DNA of 64,000 nucleotides from Tupaia tana (GCA_026018925.1 JAKSZU010000005.1:20694779-20758778), one strand, 5' to 3'. Positions 44,401-56,580 are shown, counted from the stretch's first letter. A program made the numbers and translations. Notes: a model not told the origin generated them from the sequence alone.

Positions 44401-45010
44401 TAAACAACAACAACAAAAAAACAAGCAGAAGGAAATAACAGTTATGGACTCTTTTCTCAAGGATATTATATTCTGAGTTGCAGATAAGATTCACATATGT
44501 GAAACAATTGTGAACAATTATCAACATTAACTATAATTATGTACTATAATAAAAGTTATTACCAAAGAGCTTGGAACAAAGGCTACATCAAACAGACTTC
44601 ACAATGCACAAAAGATGACTAAAAGCTGGGTCATTCGGGAAAACTTCTTGAGTAAGGTGGGACTGGAGATGCCATTGATTTATTTTAACTATTTATTGAA
44701 TGCATTCATTGCACATAAAGGTAAATCTCTGATCATTCAACTAATGAGTCTAGGAATTAATTCATAGCCAATCCTACTCTTGGGGATTAGAACTTTGCTT
44801 ATGTTATTTACCTCATTTATCATCTTAGGTATTTTGGATATCATAAATATGAAACATTGACCTACCTACTTTTTAGTAATGACCAGAAAGTCCTGGTTGG
44901 CTGACTCCTGCACTGTATCTCATCATCTTTGAGCTCATACCGTACCTCTAGATATTTTGCTGCCCATTTGTAGCCACTAACAAGCCTTCCTTATAATAAG
45001 TTGAATAATG
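44401..45010. other. AT-rich intergenic DNA
   Basis: No repeat or gene recognised. Confidence 0.35.
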
Positions 45011-45141
45011 TGAGAGGACTTCAAGACATTCATGGAACAATGGCATGAAAGGACCAGTTTATTTTGGTGCAAGAAATATTCCGATCTATGCATAATTTTT
45101 TCATAATATATATTTTCCATGAACCATTTTGAAAACCCTTA
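45011..45141. mobile_element. Mariner-like MITE, opposite orientation
   Basis: Starts GAGAGGACTTCAAGACATTC, interior TTTATTTTGGTGCAAGAA then CTATGCATAATTTTTTCA, end CATGAACCATTTTGAAAAC. The interior runs in the reverse order relative to the copies at 41649 and 55435. Confidence 0.7.
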
Positions 45142-45239
45142 CATAGAAACAGTATGAAATATTTAGCATTGCCCCTGGAAAATATTAAGTAGTGAGTAAC
45201 TCTTTCAATAAATATGTCCCAAAATACATTCATTAAATT

Positions 45240-45395
45240 CAGCCAGTGTAGATGGGCAGTGTGACTTAGTGGACGCAGCTGAATAACATGAAAACCTCAC
45301 CTGGCACATGTGTATGTGTGCCCAAAATCTGAGAGGAAGGTGCAGAGGAAGGGATTGCAGCATGGATTGAGAGTTACTCACAGGGCCTTCTTAAC
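45240..45395 (+). mobile_element. Degraded type A SINE lacking box B
   Basis: GATGGGCAGTGTGACTTAGTGG head, then directly ACCTCACCTGGCACATGTG, CCCAAAATCTGAGAGGAAGG and GAAGGGATTGCAGCATGG. The B-box segment and 3' end are missing. Confidence 0.6.
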
Positions 45396-45485
45396 AGAAG
45401 AAAATTATTCTATCTACTGAGCAGCTACAGATTTTATCACTGAAGACTTCTAGGTCTCAGTACTTTTTTAAAAAATAATTGGCTA

Positions 45486-45753
45486 GGAACCAGCAATTAG
45501 CATGATGGCTATGTCACTGGACTCCCACGTAGTTGACCACGGTTCGCGTCCCGGACCCGGTGGCTTAAAACTCACGCCAGGCGCTTGTGCGTGCGTGCCC
45601 AAGATCCCTAGAGGAGAATGGAGGAGAAGGGATTGCGGCATGACCATCCCCCCTGGGGGGTGATTTCTCACTTTTTGTCTCTATGTCTCTCTCTGTCTGT
45701 TTGGCGAGCACACGCACCCTATAGTGAAAACCTCTCCAAAAAAAAAAAAAAAA
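45486..45753 (+). mobile_element. Young type A SINE, GCG subgroup
   Basis: Head GGAACCAGCAATTAGCATG, box B GGTTCGCGTCC, GGCTTAAAACTCACGCC, TCTCTATGTCTCTCTCTG. TSD AATTGGCTA at 45477-45485 and 45754-45762. It sits in the tail of an older minus-strand SINE. Confidence 0.92.
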
Positions 45754-45882
45754 AATTGGCTATAGGGTGAGGTTGCCTTCTGGAGAAAGACAGAGAGAAA
45801 AGAGGGACAGTCAGAAAGCACCTCCCCACTCTCTAGGCATATGGCCATGCTATAATCACTTCTCATGCATTCTCCTGAAAAG
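45754..45882 (-). mobile_element. Older SINE fragment interrupted by a younger one
   Basis: Complement GGCTATAGGGTGAGGTTGCC, AGACAGAGAGAAAAGAGG, CATATGGCCATGCTATAATC. Stops at CATTCTCCTGAAAAG. A G-run at 45897-45908 follows. Confidence 0.65.
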
Positions 45883-45954
45883 AAAAAGGTGGTGGTGGTG
45901 GGGGGGGGTTCACTGAGTGCCACTTTTTTAGTGGTTGACATATCTCAGCTTATT

Positions 45955-46095
45955 CAGTGCTCAAAGCAACACTTAAAGGTAGAAAAACCAAGAGATTTCC
46001 TAAAAGAGAAAACCACATTCAGAGAGATGATGCAGCTGGCCAGAGTCACATTGGAATTCATACTCATTGCTTCCTCACCCAGGCGACTTTGTTTC
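45955..46095 (-). mobile_element. MIR SINE fragment
   Basis: Plus strand GATGATGCAGCTGGCCAGAG then TCACATTGGAATTCATACTC follows the reverse complement of the MIR core. Confidence 0.55.
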
Positions 46096-46118
46096 TGGTT
46101 CATCAAAATGACAACTGA

Positions 46119-46300
46119 GGGGGGCCAACAGGTGGCATAGAGGCTAAGGCACTGGACTCTGACATTGTCGACAGCAGTTTGAGTCCTGGACCTGATGGCT
46201 GGAAACTGGCACCAGGTGTATATGCCATGTGCGTGTGTGCCCCAAATCCCAGAAGAATGAAGGAGAAGGGATTGCGTCATGGCCACGGTGGTAGTATGAT
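46119..46300 (+). mobile_element. Type A SINE, 3'-shortened
   Basis: Head GGGCCAACAGGTGGCATAGAGG, AGTTTGAGTCC box B, GAAGGGATTGCGTCATGGCC. The CT-rich tract and tail are absent. Confidence 0.8.
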
Positions 46301-46414
46301 TCCAAGAAGAGAAACATCAATGTCCAAGTGCTCATTTGGTCTTCTTGCATTCTTTGATGACTTTCCACTAACCAAAGCAAGTCACGGTGGGCCAACTGAT
46401 GACTCTCCCAAAGA

Positions 46415-46860
46415 TATTTATGGGACATTCTCTAAAACTTGTGCCTATGTTGCCTTACAGGGTGAAAGGAGTGTTGCAGATGTAACTAAGTTAAAGATTT
46501 TGAAATTGGAAGATTATTGGTTTTATCTGAGTAGGTTTTAATGTAATCACAAGGGGCTTTATAAAAGGGAGGAAGCAAGAAGTCAGTGAGAGAAGTAGAC
46601 CTGAGATGATGAGACAGAGGTTGAAGTAACACCGTCCCAGCCAAGACATTTGAGTGGCTTCTACAAATTGAAAAAAAATGCAATCTACTCCCTGAATCTC
46701 CAAGAGGAATGCACCTCTATCCAGATCTTGATTTTAGTTCTGTAAGACCAGATTTGGATTTCTGACCTTAAGAACTATAAAAGAAAGTTCATGTTATTTT
46801 AGGTCAAGAGGTTAGTGGAAAATTGTTCTAGCAGCAATAGGACACTAATACACAATCACA
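46415..46860 (+). mobile_element. MaLR solo LTR (MLT1-like)
   Basis: GTTGCAGATGTAACTAAGTT, AATGTAATCACAAGGGGC, TTATAAAAGGGAGGAAGC, GATCTTGATTTTAGTTCTG, TTCTGACCTTAAGAACTAT and the end GCAGCAATAGGACACTAATA are in MLT1 order. Confidence 0.8.
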
Positions 46861-47991
46861 TACATAAACCCAGAATAAGTAGAGGAGGAAAAAGTCAGGA
46901 AAAGTGATTAACTGGAGTTCATTAAAGTAACTCTACCATAGAAGGTCTAACTAGCCAGTAATCAAAGATGTTTAAATGGCTTAGAATATTTCCTAGTGAT
47001 AGAATACTACACTTTTTTTTTAAAACATGTTGTAATAATAATATCAATAGTAAATAAAGAGAAAAAAGTTGTAGAAAAATTACATTGCAAATTACTTACA
47101 TGATGCCAATTTAAAAGCAAGCTACAGAATATCAAGTATAACATAAACCTGTATTTCAGGGGGACTTATAAATAAAACATCTTACTTCAGATTGATAGAT
47201 AGAGATAAATAGTAGAGTAGATAGGAATAAATTGTACTTGTATTATAGATATATATCTAACCATTAAATAAGGACTACAGACATATATCATAAGACATAT
47301 TAATAGATTATAGTTTAAAGGTAGTGTTTTAGTGTTATATTTTTCCACATACATTCAAATACTCCACAGTGATAAGAAATTATATCTTGCCACAAAAGTA
47401 ACATAAATTAGTTGAAACCTAATCTATTTTTGAAGAAAACAAAACCTACCAATGTTCTTGGGTGCACATCAAGACTAGGGTACACTATGATTTGGGTATA
47501 GTGTCTTATAGCTTTGAAAGTAAAAGAGAACAAGAATCCTTGTCCTTGAAGACAGTATAACCGCTATGTCCTTGGAGATAATCTGTTTTACTCAAGGAAG
47601 CAGAATATGCAATCCTGAGACAACCAGGGACTCTGAGAATGCAACAACATTTGAATGACAGCTGACCAGGTAGCTAAAATGAATCTACCCAAAGGAGAAA
47701 GGCCTGCTTGTTAAAGCTTGACTGAGGGTGAGGGCTTCAAATTGACCTTACAGTGAGTGCAAATCTATTTGCTGGTGGGAAGAGGACAAAGCATGCCCTG
47801 AAAGGCAGAACCAGCAGAAGAAACAACCCTGATAAAGAAACAAACTTGAAATATGAAGTGAGAATTTAGGTTCAACTCGTGAACCTAAAGCTGGGCACAG
47901 CCTTAGATGAATTGCCATTCTAGCAGCTCAACAGACCAGGATAAGAAGATCAAACTGTAGCAGAACCCTATCTCAAAAAAACAAAAACAAA

Positions 47992-48022
<31 letters not shown>

Positions 48023-49151
48023 CACAACAAATCTAAAAACCTAAAAAGTCAGATTTATATTTTTTAAATTTCTTTTTTTTTGGTATGTTTGCTTTGCTTT
48101 GTTTTTAACTCTTGAAAGCAAAGGAGTTAAATGCTAAATATTTTGTTTTGTTTTGTGTGTTTTTTCCTCCATTATTCCTTGAAAAATAGATTTTTTAAAA
48201 TTATTATTGTTTTGTGTCCCCAGATCTTTTGCTAGTGTGATACAAGTCTGATCAGGGTTCAACTCAGCCATAGTATGTGCAGTTTTGGGAACCTGCCAAT
48301 ATGAGAAAGGTATCTATTTATAATAAATCAAATTTGAGTTGATAGTTAACAAAAATAAATATTTCAGCTCTTCATAACTCATTGCCCAGAAGATAACAGT
48401 ATTATATCGCTCACTTGCCTATACTCACTTTCGGCCTTTTATAAAGCTTATTTTTGCAATGAAGAGATGCAGGCAACCAAGCCTACTTTCTCCTCTTGCC
48501 TTAGAATGGAAGAACAATAGGCAAAGAGGGAATGCTGATGGAAAAGATAAGAATGCTGAATTTGGAGCTCCAAAGGGGGAGGAGGAGAAGCAAGGGCCTC
48601 TAAGAATTTACCATTTGTAAGGTTAAAAAAAAGGAATGTGACACTATTCCCTCTAAAAGTTTGTTTCTAAGTGTTAAATCTCCCACCACGAAGGCCTGAT
48701 ACAATTAGGGTGGAAATAAAAGAGGCATCTGTTCTAGTTCATCAGACAGACCACCTACGACACTGACTTGAAGCCTCCCAGCCTCTGACATGGCCAACTC
48801 TTCCTGTTTCAAAGGAAACATTACTAGGTTCAGCAGCCACAGATGGAGCTCTGACAATTGTGATGTGCCTGCTGTCACCGTGGGAGTCAGGGTCATCCGT
48901 CAATGGTGTTTGCATCCTGATGTGGCCTGACACTGAGGGAATGTAGAGACTACTGCGCAGGGCAGAGGAGAGGACCCTCGTCCTTGTCCTTTTTTATCCT
49001 CAGCATCTGCAACAGGTGTCACTGTGAAGACAAGAACGAGGGGTCTCCACATCTCCACTGCATCCTCTGAAAAGTAAGAGTGGACTCAGAACACCCCACC
49101 AGGACTGGTAGAGATCTTTAAAAACTAAATAGATCATCTGTTTAATTTTAA
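46861..49151. other. Repeat-poor block, left part
   Basis: No SINE. A 28-A run at 47995-48022 follows CCCTATCTCAAAAAAAC and may be the tail of an unrecognised retrocopy. GATA-like imperfect repeats lie at 47195-47300. A less AT-rich stretch at 48690-49060 has overlapping 63-codon minus-strand frames that look like chance. Confidence 0.4.
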
Positions 49152-51596
49152 TTTTTTTTTTTTTTTTTTTTTTGCTGGCTTGATTTGTTTTGCTCAGATC
49201 GATAAGAGCAAAGGTGGATCTGTTACAAAGCAAATGAAATGAGGAAGAGGTAGAGGTGGAGATTTGGCCACAAATGTTTTCCTATTCAGATCCATATTTC
49301 TTTCAGAGAAATTGGGGACTCGGAAAGGAAATTAGTGTCTATGTAGAGACACCTGTGCTTGAGACGCTAGCTCCTGCCCCATTTCCTCATGACATGTTTC
49401 CCTGGCTGCTTTTCTGTTCTAACTGTGAGTAAGCTATTGTGCTCAATCATTAATGAAAAGAGATTTAACATTGCAACTTATATTTGAATTTTTCTGGCAA
49501 CTTCTGTGGCAATAGTCTGTATCTTTTAAAAATCAAGAGATGGCTTTGTTGAATAAAGGCAGCAAAAACTAAGAGTTTTTTTTTTTTTTAAATATTCAGA
49601 GAAAACAATGAAACTGTTCAGCTTGTTGTGTTTTTTACACGCATTTAAAACTTTAAATTATCTTAACTCTAAAAAGGTTCGTTTTTACAGCAGTGTAGCT
49701 TTAAAATTTTATTCGTATGATTTAATTTTGGGGAGGATTTGTAGCTACGCCAGTGGTTCCTCACATCTTCTTCAGTCATCACAGAGGACAAAAATAGGGC
49801 CCTACTCTGAGGAGAGCTCCCCAAGCCCGAGGAGGAGCTGCGGCCAGGCCACCTAACCCCCTGCCATTCCTGTCGGCCATGGCATGTCAGGGATATGGTT
49901 ATAATGGTGCATCTCTCCAGATGTGTGTTCTTTAAAAATACACACAGGAAAACCACATCATCCATTGTCTCGTTTTAGCTTTTGCTCAAGGAAAAGTAGT
50001 ATTTTCAAATCATTTCAAGGAAAAGCATCCATTTCAAAGTCAGATAAAATATCTTCTTGTAGGTTTTAGAATGTCCCATCTTATCCTATTCCCTGCTACC
50101 TCTTACTTTTGCATAGGACCAGAAGTGAATATTAAGCGCTCTGCTTCTAGGAGGCTTCTGTAAGTGTTCACACTCAGTTCTTGGAGGGCAGCTTAGAAAA
50201 CTGTTTTGTCGAGACTCTCACCACCACAGACTGACATGTCATTAAGATCAAGAGGGAGTATTAAATTTCTAAGCTCTTAGAGGAAATGCAATATATTGCT
50301 ACTAGTATTTATGCCAGAGGAATTAAGGACCTACACAGATTTAGGTGGTAAATGCATGCAAAACAGATCTAAGCCTGGAGCTCTAATGCTACAAGGTTCT
50401 GATCCAGCAATTTCATAAAAGAAAGGGATGTGTGATTTTTACACATTGAGAGGACAGGGTCCTATCAGAGACAAATCAAAGCCTCATTGTCTTAAAGACG
50501 TTGTAAGAGCATTCATATTCTTAATATGTCTTTAGTAGATGCTAATATCACACAATTTGATTTATAAAAACATCCATAGGTAAAAATGTGAAAATGAAGC
50601 AAAATGTTTTAAGTAGCAAAATGTTTCCCTTGTTATTAATATACTATGTTTTTGCAAACAAGTTAAAAAAAAGGCATAAAAGGAAACTCTGAAAATGATA
50701 CATATTCCCAAGAATTAGCCTTATTGACACGGAAGCATATTTTTTGCCAGCCCTAGACATAATTTGTGCGTATGTGCACATTTTTTACTATACTGATAAA
50801 TCAGTTTTTAAAAAGCCGGTTTCAAGATAAACTGATATCAGAATGATGATCAAGAACTGAATATTAAGAAATTCAACAAAATTGTCAAAGTCGTATTCAC
50901 ATTTTTGCAGTCTTTTTCTGGACGCAAGTGGGTAAGTCCTTATAAGAGCTGGTGACACCTCATGTCAGAGACTCATGACCTACGTCCTGCTGAGCCTGCA
51001 CTAATAGTCTGCTTATCACTTTCCTCAGTTTAATTATTATAGTGATAGACTTCAATCCCACACTCATAAGTATCCCAATTTAGACACTAAAGTATATATG
51101 CTCAGCCTATATAAAAGGCAGACACTTCTATACTTCTATACACTTTGCATGGGAAATTAACTGTTCGCCTGCATATTGAATCTCCTTATCTAGAGAAAAT
51201 CTTTTTCTCCTCTAAGGTTATATTGGTGGTCTTCCAGTCAGACTGTCACTTATAATTGCCTCTCCCTAGAGCAAAAAACCCAATTTAGTCAACTTCACTC
51301 TTTTCAATTGCAGAGGGATGGAGTTTGGGGTTTAGAGGGGAAACTCCCTTAATCTAGGATGACTCTTTTGAGGCGATGGGGGTGGGTACAAGGAATAATA
51401 TTGAAGTATACTAACTGGGAAATGATGGATTAAGTTGCTTGCTTGGGAGAGATCATTTTCCAATGCCATTGAGTGAATTCAGTCTATCAGTTCATCTCTT
51501 ACTTTTGCCTCCATTTTAATATTTTTATGGATCAAGCCAAGAGTAATGAACTAGAAAATCCTAAGGCTATCACATTTTTGTTAAAAATTCTTTTCT
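49152..51596. other. Repeat-poor block, right part
   Basis: Begins with a 22-T run (49152-49173). No SINE, LTR or LINE recognised up to 51596. The frames at 49608-49965 overlap on opposite strands and are not supported. Conserved non-coding DNA is possible but untested. Confidence 0.4.
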
Positions 51597-51770
51597 GGGG
51601 CCAACAGGTAGTATGATGGTTAAGGTGTTGGACTCCCACATGGCCGATTGCGGTTCAAGTCCCAGAACTGGCAGCTTGCTTTCTCACTTTCTCTCTCGCG
51701 CGTGATTGCACTTGCCTTGTACTAAATTAAAAAAATAATAATAATGATAAATAAAGTTAACAATACTAAA
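51597..51770 (+). mobile_element. Type B SINE
   Basis: Head GGGGCCAACAGGTAGTATG, box B GGTTCAAGTCC, GGCAGCTTGCTTTCTCAC, then TGCACTTGCCTTGTACTAAA and an AATAATAATAATG tail. Confidence 0.85.
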
Positions 51771-52669
51771 AAATACTTATTCCTAGGATTTTGCAACTTA
51801 GGTACAATTCGTTCTGACTAGATGATTTGAAAATTGAATTAAGAGGTTCAAACTTGGGAGCAAATATTTTCTTAGAGACTGCTTGCTGAATAGCTAGGAT
51901 AGGAAGATATCAGGAAAGAGGATGCTGAGGCCTTTTGGATTCCAATGAAAACTAAATTTGGAAGGAGATAAGGGTAAGGGAAAAGTGTTAATACCACCAT
52001 TGCCTTCCTCAAAGGTATCTATTGATATTCAAGTTAGGCTATATGTTAATTTGATTCACACATTTATTTTTAGAGGTATCTGGTTATTTCTTTGTTTCAT
52101 ACAAGACTTGTTTTTCTGTAAATAAAGACCGATGAGGACATATCACTCCTTGATGGTGGTTTCTATGTGGTTCTCTGTGGTGGTGCCAGTGCCTACAAAG
52201 TGCAAGGACTGTCATCGGTTCATGCATTTAGTTAAATTCTCACACCAGCCCTAGTTGAGACTCTTTAGGAAGCTGGCACTTAAGCTTGGTTTCCATTGTT
52301 TGCCATTCACTGCCCTGACTTTACTATTTCTATCCATTTTTTTCTCTGTTTCTTTCAGACCTCTGGTGCCAGTTTAGAACGAATCATCATCAATGGTTAA
52401 TGATACACTCTAATCTTAGGTCCATGCATTTCACTCTTTTACTATTTGTATGTTTATTTATTTATTTTTATCTATTCATTCATTCACTTATTCTTTTAAT
52501 AATGCACTATATTCCTGGGAATCACTATGTCATCAAAGCCCTGGAGCATTCTTATTCACTTACAAGTTCTCCCCTCTCCCATCATACAAAGGCCTCAACA
52601 GTATGCTGTCTACATTTCCACACCCTGGGACATTATCCTGAATGTTCCTTCTAATATTTCCTTTTTCAT
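51771..52669. other. Intergenic, nothing recognised
   Basis: AT-rich towards the right, where it merges into the old L1. The 84-codon frame at 52400-52654 spans TTTA-rich DNA and is probably chance. Confidence 0.35.
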
Positions 52670-53640
52670 TCAATGTACCTTTATGAAAAATGATTTCTCC
52701 TTACATGAGCTATCATTCTTTCATATTCGACTGATCAAAATAATGCATTGTGTGTATATGTCTTAATTGATTTGTCTTTTTCCATAAATAGGTATGTGGG
52801 TTATTTACAGTTTAGGGTAATTATAGTAATTTCAAAAAATCCCAAGAACATTCATGGAATGTATCTTAATAGTCACATATCTGGGTACACTTGTGGGCAT
52901 AGAATTACTGGCTTGTTGAGTGCACAGATGTTCAATTTTACAAAACAGTGCCAAGATGTTCTCCATGGGTTTACATAATTTACGCTCTCACTATTAATGT
53001 AAAAAAATGCCTGTTGATTCGCATCTTATCCAGCATTTGGTATTGTCAGATTTCTTAATCTTTATCGCTAAAGATTAGGTTGTAATTTTTTTTATCTTGA
53101 TTAGCACTCCTTTAATTACTATCTTTGAATGTCTTTTCGGGTTTATTACCCATTATGTTTCCTCTTAGGTAAAAATGCCCTATCTGATGTTTTGTCTTGT
53201 TTTTTCTTTAATCCTTTGAAAAGAAAAAAAAATTGTGGTGTGCTTCTTTTTGCACATCCTTAATATTAATCCTTTGTCAGCATTTTGTCACAAATATATT
53301 CTTCCATATTTGTAGCTTGTCTTTTGCCATATTTAAGATATCTTTGGATAAATAGATTTAAAAAAATAAATATAATCAATTCAATTTTTCTTTTGTTATG
53401 TTGGCACTTTTTGTGCCATGTTTAAGAAATGTTTTCCTACCCTGAGGTCATAAGGTTGTTCTCCTTTTATTTTATTCTAAAATTTTAAAAGTTTTACTTT
53501 TGACATTTAAGTTCTTAATCCATCTGGATTTCATTTTTGTGTATGGTAAGAAGTAGGAAATTCATTTTCATTTTTCTCCATATGAAAAAGCAATTTTTCC
53601 AGCAGTATTTTTCTGTTTTTTTTCCTTCACCAATGTCATC
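52670..53640 (-). mobile_element. Old L1 (L1M-like) ORF2 3' fragment
   Basis: The plus strand has reverse-complement L1 phrases in order: TCTGGGTACACTTGTGGGC, TCCTTTGTCAGCATTTTGTC, AATCCATCTGGATTTCATTT and TTTTTCCAGCAGTATTTTTC. Many indels. The minus strand runs through the ORF2 C-terminal half towards the left. No open frame remains. Confidence 0.75.
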
Positions 53641-54407
53641 ATAGCTCCACCAGAAAAAAAGCGAAGACAATTTTCAGTAAATTTCTTCTCCCTAAGGTTG
53701 AAAAGTAAATAGTAAGCAAAAACTATCATTTTAAATCAGCATGTGTGAGATAACATGTGAAGAGATTCATATCCATGTAATCACAACAAGTTTACCAATT
53801 AGGTATGTTATTTATCCATATTTGACAAAGAGGGAAAAGAAGTCTATAAAAGTGTTCAATGGACATTATAGATAATGAAGTGATATCAAATATTTCCCAA
53901 CATCTTGCCATTGATTCTCTAATCAGAGTAAGTATTCTAGCATAGTCTTACCAGTTCATGATTTCAATAGTTTAATATAAAGGGAGTTAAATGGAGCCAG
54001 ATAGTCTCCTGCTCTTTGCCCAACATTAAAAGTGAAAAGAAGGGATTTCCTGATTGATAAATAGACAGTCTGATGTTGCCCTGGGGATAATGACTCTTCC
54101 TTCTTTTCACAGGCTATACCTTGATGCTATCAGTTTCTCCCCTTTTCTTCCACAGTACCTACCATATTCACTGGAAGCATTCCTTCTCCATGGAGTAAGA
54201 AAGCAGCATTATAGTCAGTGAGGAGATCAAACACTGGACCAAAATTATGAAGCATCATCTAGAATGGGGGCCGAACAGTCTGTTCTCAAGGAGCTCTGCT
54301 TGCTCCAAAGTCTGGGATGGCAGCATTTGTGGGAACGAGATATTCCTTCATCATTTTCTTGCTATTGGGGCAATCTCCTAAATAGGCTCTGTGCATTTTA
54401 ATGATTC
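53641..54407. other. Intergenic, nothing recognised
   Basis: No gene or named repeat. Confidence 0.35.
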
Positions 54408-54574
54408 TGAAAGAAAGCCATGCTGCAGTCCCTTTTCCTCCATTCTTCTCTTGGGATTTTGGGTACATATGTTCATGCACCCCATGTGAGTTTCAAGCTG
54501 CCAGGTCCAGGATTCAAACCACATTTGGCCATGTGGAAGTCCAGCAACATAACTATTACACCAATGCTGTCCCT
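54408..54574 (-). mobile_element. Type A SINE, 3'-shortened
   Basis: Complement AAAGCCATGCTGCAGTCCC, TTGGGATTTTGGGTACATA, GCTGCCAGGTCCAGGATTC and a head ending CACCAATGCTGTCCC. The CT tract and tail are missing. Confidence 0.8.
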
Positions 54575-54652
54575 GTTTTAAATGTTTTACAACTTGAGAG
54601 AAGGTGTTCAAAACCAGCAGCAGAAAACACAGCCTTAGACTGATGCGTTTTT

Positions 54653-54935
54653 TCTTTGTTTGTTTGTTTGTTTGTTTTTTGGAGAGGTTTTTTCGCTATA
54701 GGACGCGTGCGCTCACCAGACAGACAGAGAGAGACATAGAGACAGAAAGCGAGAAATCAAACCCCAGGGGGGATGGTCACGCCACAATCCCTTCTCCTCC
54801 ATTCTCCTCTCGGGATCTTGGGCACGCACGCATATGCGCCCAGCGTGAGTTTTAAGCCACTGGGCCCGGGACGCGAACCACGGTCGACTACGTGGGAGTC
54901 CAGCGACATAGCCATTACGCTAACTGCTGGTTCCC
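54653..54935 (-). mobile_element. Young type A SINE, GCG subgroup, 17-bp TSD
   Basis: TSD TAGACTGATGCGTTTTT at 54636-54652 and 54936-54952. Sense head GGGAACCAGCAGTTAGCG, box B GGTTCGCGTCC, TCTCTATGTCTCTCTCTG. Tail includes (GTTT)n in complement. Confidence 0.93.
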
Positions 54936-55222
54936 TAGACTGATGCGTTTTTAGTTTGAATCTCACCCTTTTTTTTTGCCAATTGTGTGATTTCGCACAA
55001 AAACTCTAATTCAATGGTTACCATATTTTCTCTTTAAAAGGTCTAATAGTAAGTAGTTTATGTTTGGACTATATGGTTTCTGTCATGGCTACTCAACTCT
55101 ACTGTCCTAGCTTGAAAGTACCTATATGAAAATGCATTTAAAATGGAGTATGTTATGTTCTAATACAACCTCATTTATGGACACTGAAATTTGAGTTTTA
55201 TGATGGATCTTCAACAGGTTCA

Positions 55223-55432
55223 TGGAGGCCCAAGTGGCGCCACAGAGGTAAAATAGCTGACTCACATGGGAAGGGTCCTGGGTTTCCATTCCAGGGGATT
55301 ACCTGAGCATGCTAGGAATGCATGTGTGCCCATGATCCAGGTCAGCTGAGACTGGAGGCAGATCATAGCATGAAAACCCTACTGGGAGTGCCTCTCCTTG
55401 TCAATCTCTATCATGGAAGAAATTGATAAAGT
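55223..55432 (+). mobile_element. Type C SINE
   Basis: GAGGCCCAAGTGGCGCCACAG head, GGGTCCTGGGTTTCCATTCC, CCATGATCCAGGTCAGCTGA middle and GCCTCTCCTTGTCAATCTC near the tail. Ends at the next MITE. Confidence 0.7.
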
Positions 55433-55434
55433 TT

Positions 55435-55552
55435 TATTTGTAAAGTTCATTGAAAATACATATTGTGAAAAACCTATGCATAGATTTCAATTTTTTTTGG
55501 CACCAAAATGAAATTTAATTTTATTTTTCATGAACTTTCTGAAGTTCTCTTA
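55435..55552. mobile_element. Mariner-like MITE
   Basis: AAAGTTCATTGAAAATACAT, TTGTGAAAAACCTATGCATA, TTTGGCACCAAAATGAAAT and the end CATGAACTTTCTGAAGTTC. Confidence 0.75.
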
Positions 55553-55837
55553 CATTGAATGTGTCATGACTATTACTGTGTTTTTTTTTTCCTCCTAACT
55601 ATTTATATGTAAACATTTTTTAGTTCGGGGACCATGAAAAACAGATATCCAGTCAATTTGGTCCTAAGACAGTGATGTACTGAGCCCTGATCTAAAATTT
55701 TTCAGTAGGCTCGTCTGTAAATTTCAAATCATGGGAGTTGTCTTTCAGTACTGTGAAATCCGTGACTGCTGCACCCAGTACTAGCTGCAAATTTGGAACC
55801 ATAATTTAAATTAAAAGTTAGAAACTATTATTAAAAT

Positions 55838-55990
55838 TATTAATTTATTTGAACAATATTTATTATCTCTTTTGGAGTCAGGTGCTGTTCTAAGTGCTAA
55901 GTGAATTTGACACTCAAACTTTCTGCCCTGCTAGTGTTTATATTCTAGTGGAAAGAAAAAGATACCAAGAAGATAAAAAGATAAAAATCT
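55838..55990 (-). mobile_element. L2 LINE 3' end
   Basis: Reverse complement of the L2 terminus: GGTGCTGTTCTAAGTGCTAA, TTTCTGCCCTGCTAGTGTTT, ATATTCTAGTGGAAAG. Confidence 0.65.
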
Positions 55991-56503
55991 GTGATAAATA
56001 CGAGGAATAGAAATCAAGGGAAGAGCATAATGGGAAGGTTTAGGCTATGGTTGTCAACTTGGAGTCATCAGCACATAAAAGGAAATTCAAGCTGTAAGAC
56101 TTCATGAGCTCATCAAATGAGTGAGTGTAGATCATAAAATCAGTAAGTCTACATTTTGAGAACTGAGCTGCTACTCTATTACTTGGTTGTCAACGAGATG
56201 TAAGGAGGAAATATCCGAAGAGATTGATAAGTAAGAGAGAATTCAGGAAAATATATTGTTTTGATAGCTAAGTGTTAAGAAGAGAAGAAGGCTCAGGAGA
56301 GGGAGAAATCACTATTTGGTTCAGAAGAAAGAAGCCTGAGCAGGGACTAGTAGATTTAGTAACATGGACATCACTGGTCTCCCAACAGCTTTGGTGAAAT
56401 GATGGTAATGGTAGAGGTGAGAGATTGTCACAAAACCTAACTGGTCCCAGAGAAAATAAAAAGAAATAAGCAATTAGAAAGTAGTAGAGACATCACTTTC
56501 AAG

Positions 56504-56580
56504 GAAAATTCACCTATATCATTGTAGGGGAAACTTGGATATTCTATTAACTATTCAACTCACCTTCCCCACCTAAGAAA
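56504..56580 (+). repeat. Left arm of an inverted repeat
   Basis: Pairs with 57317-57393 in inverted orientation. The outermost 21 bp (56504-56524 with 57373-57393) are a perfect match. The inner part matches at roughly 70-80 percent with small gaps and ends in CCCACCTAAGAAA on both arms. Confidence 0.8.

Noticed and set aside
47978-48022. 7SL-like (Alu-type) SINE end, because CCCTATCTCAAAAAAAC resembles the end of such elements
   Set aside because: No 7SL-like body could be found upstream. The similarity is limited to a short phrase before an A-run.
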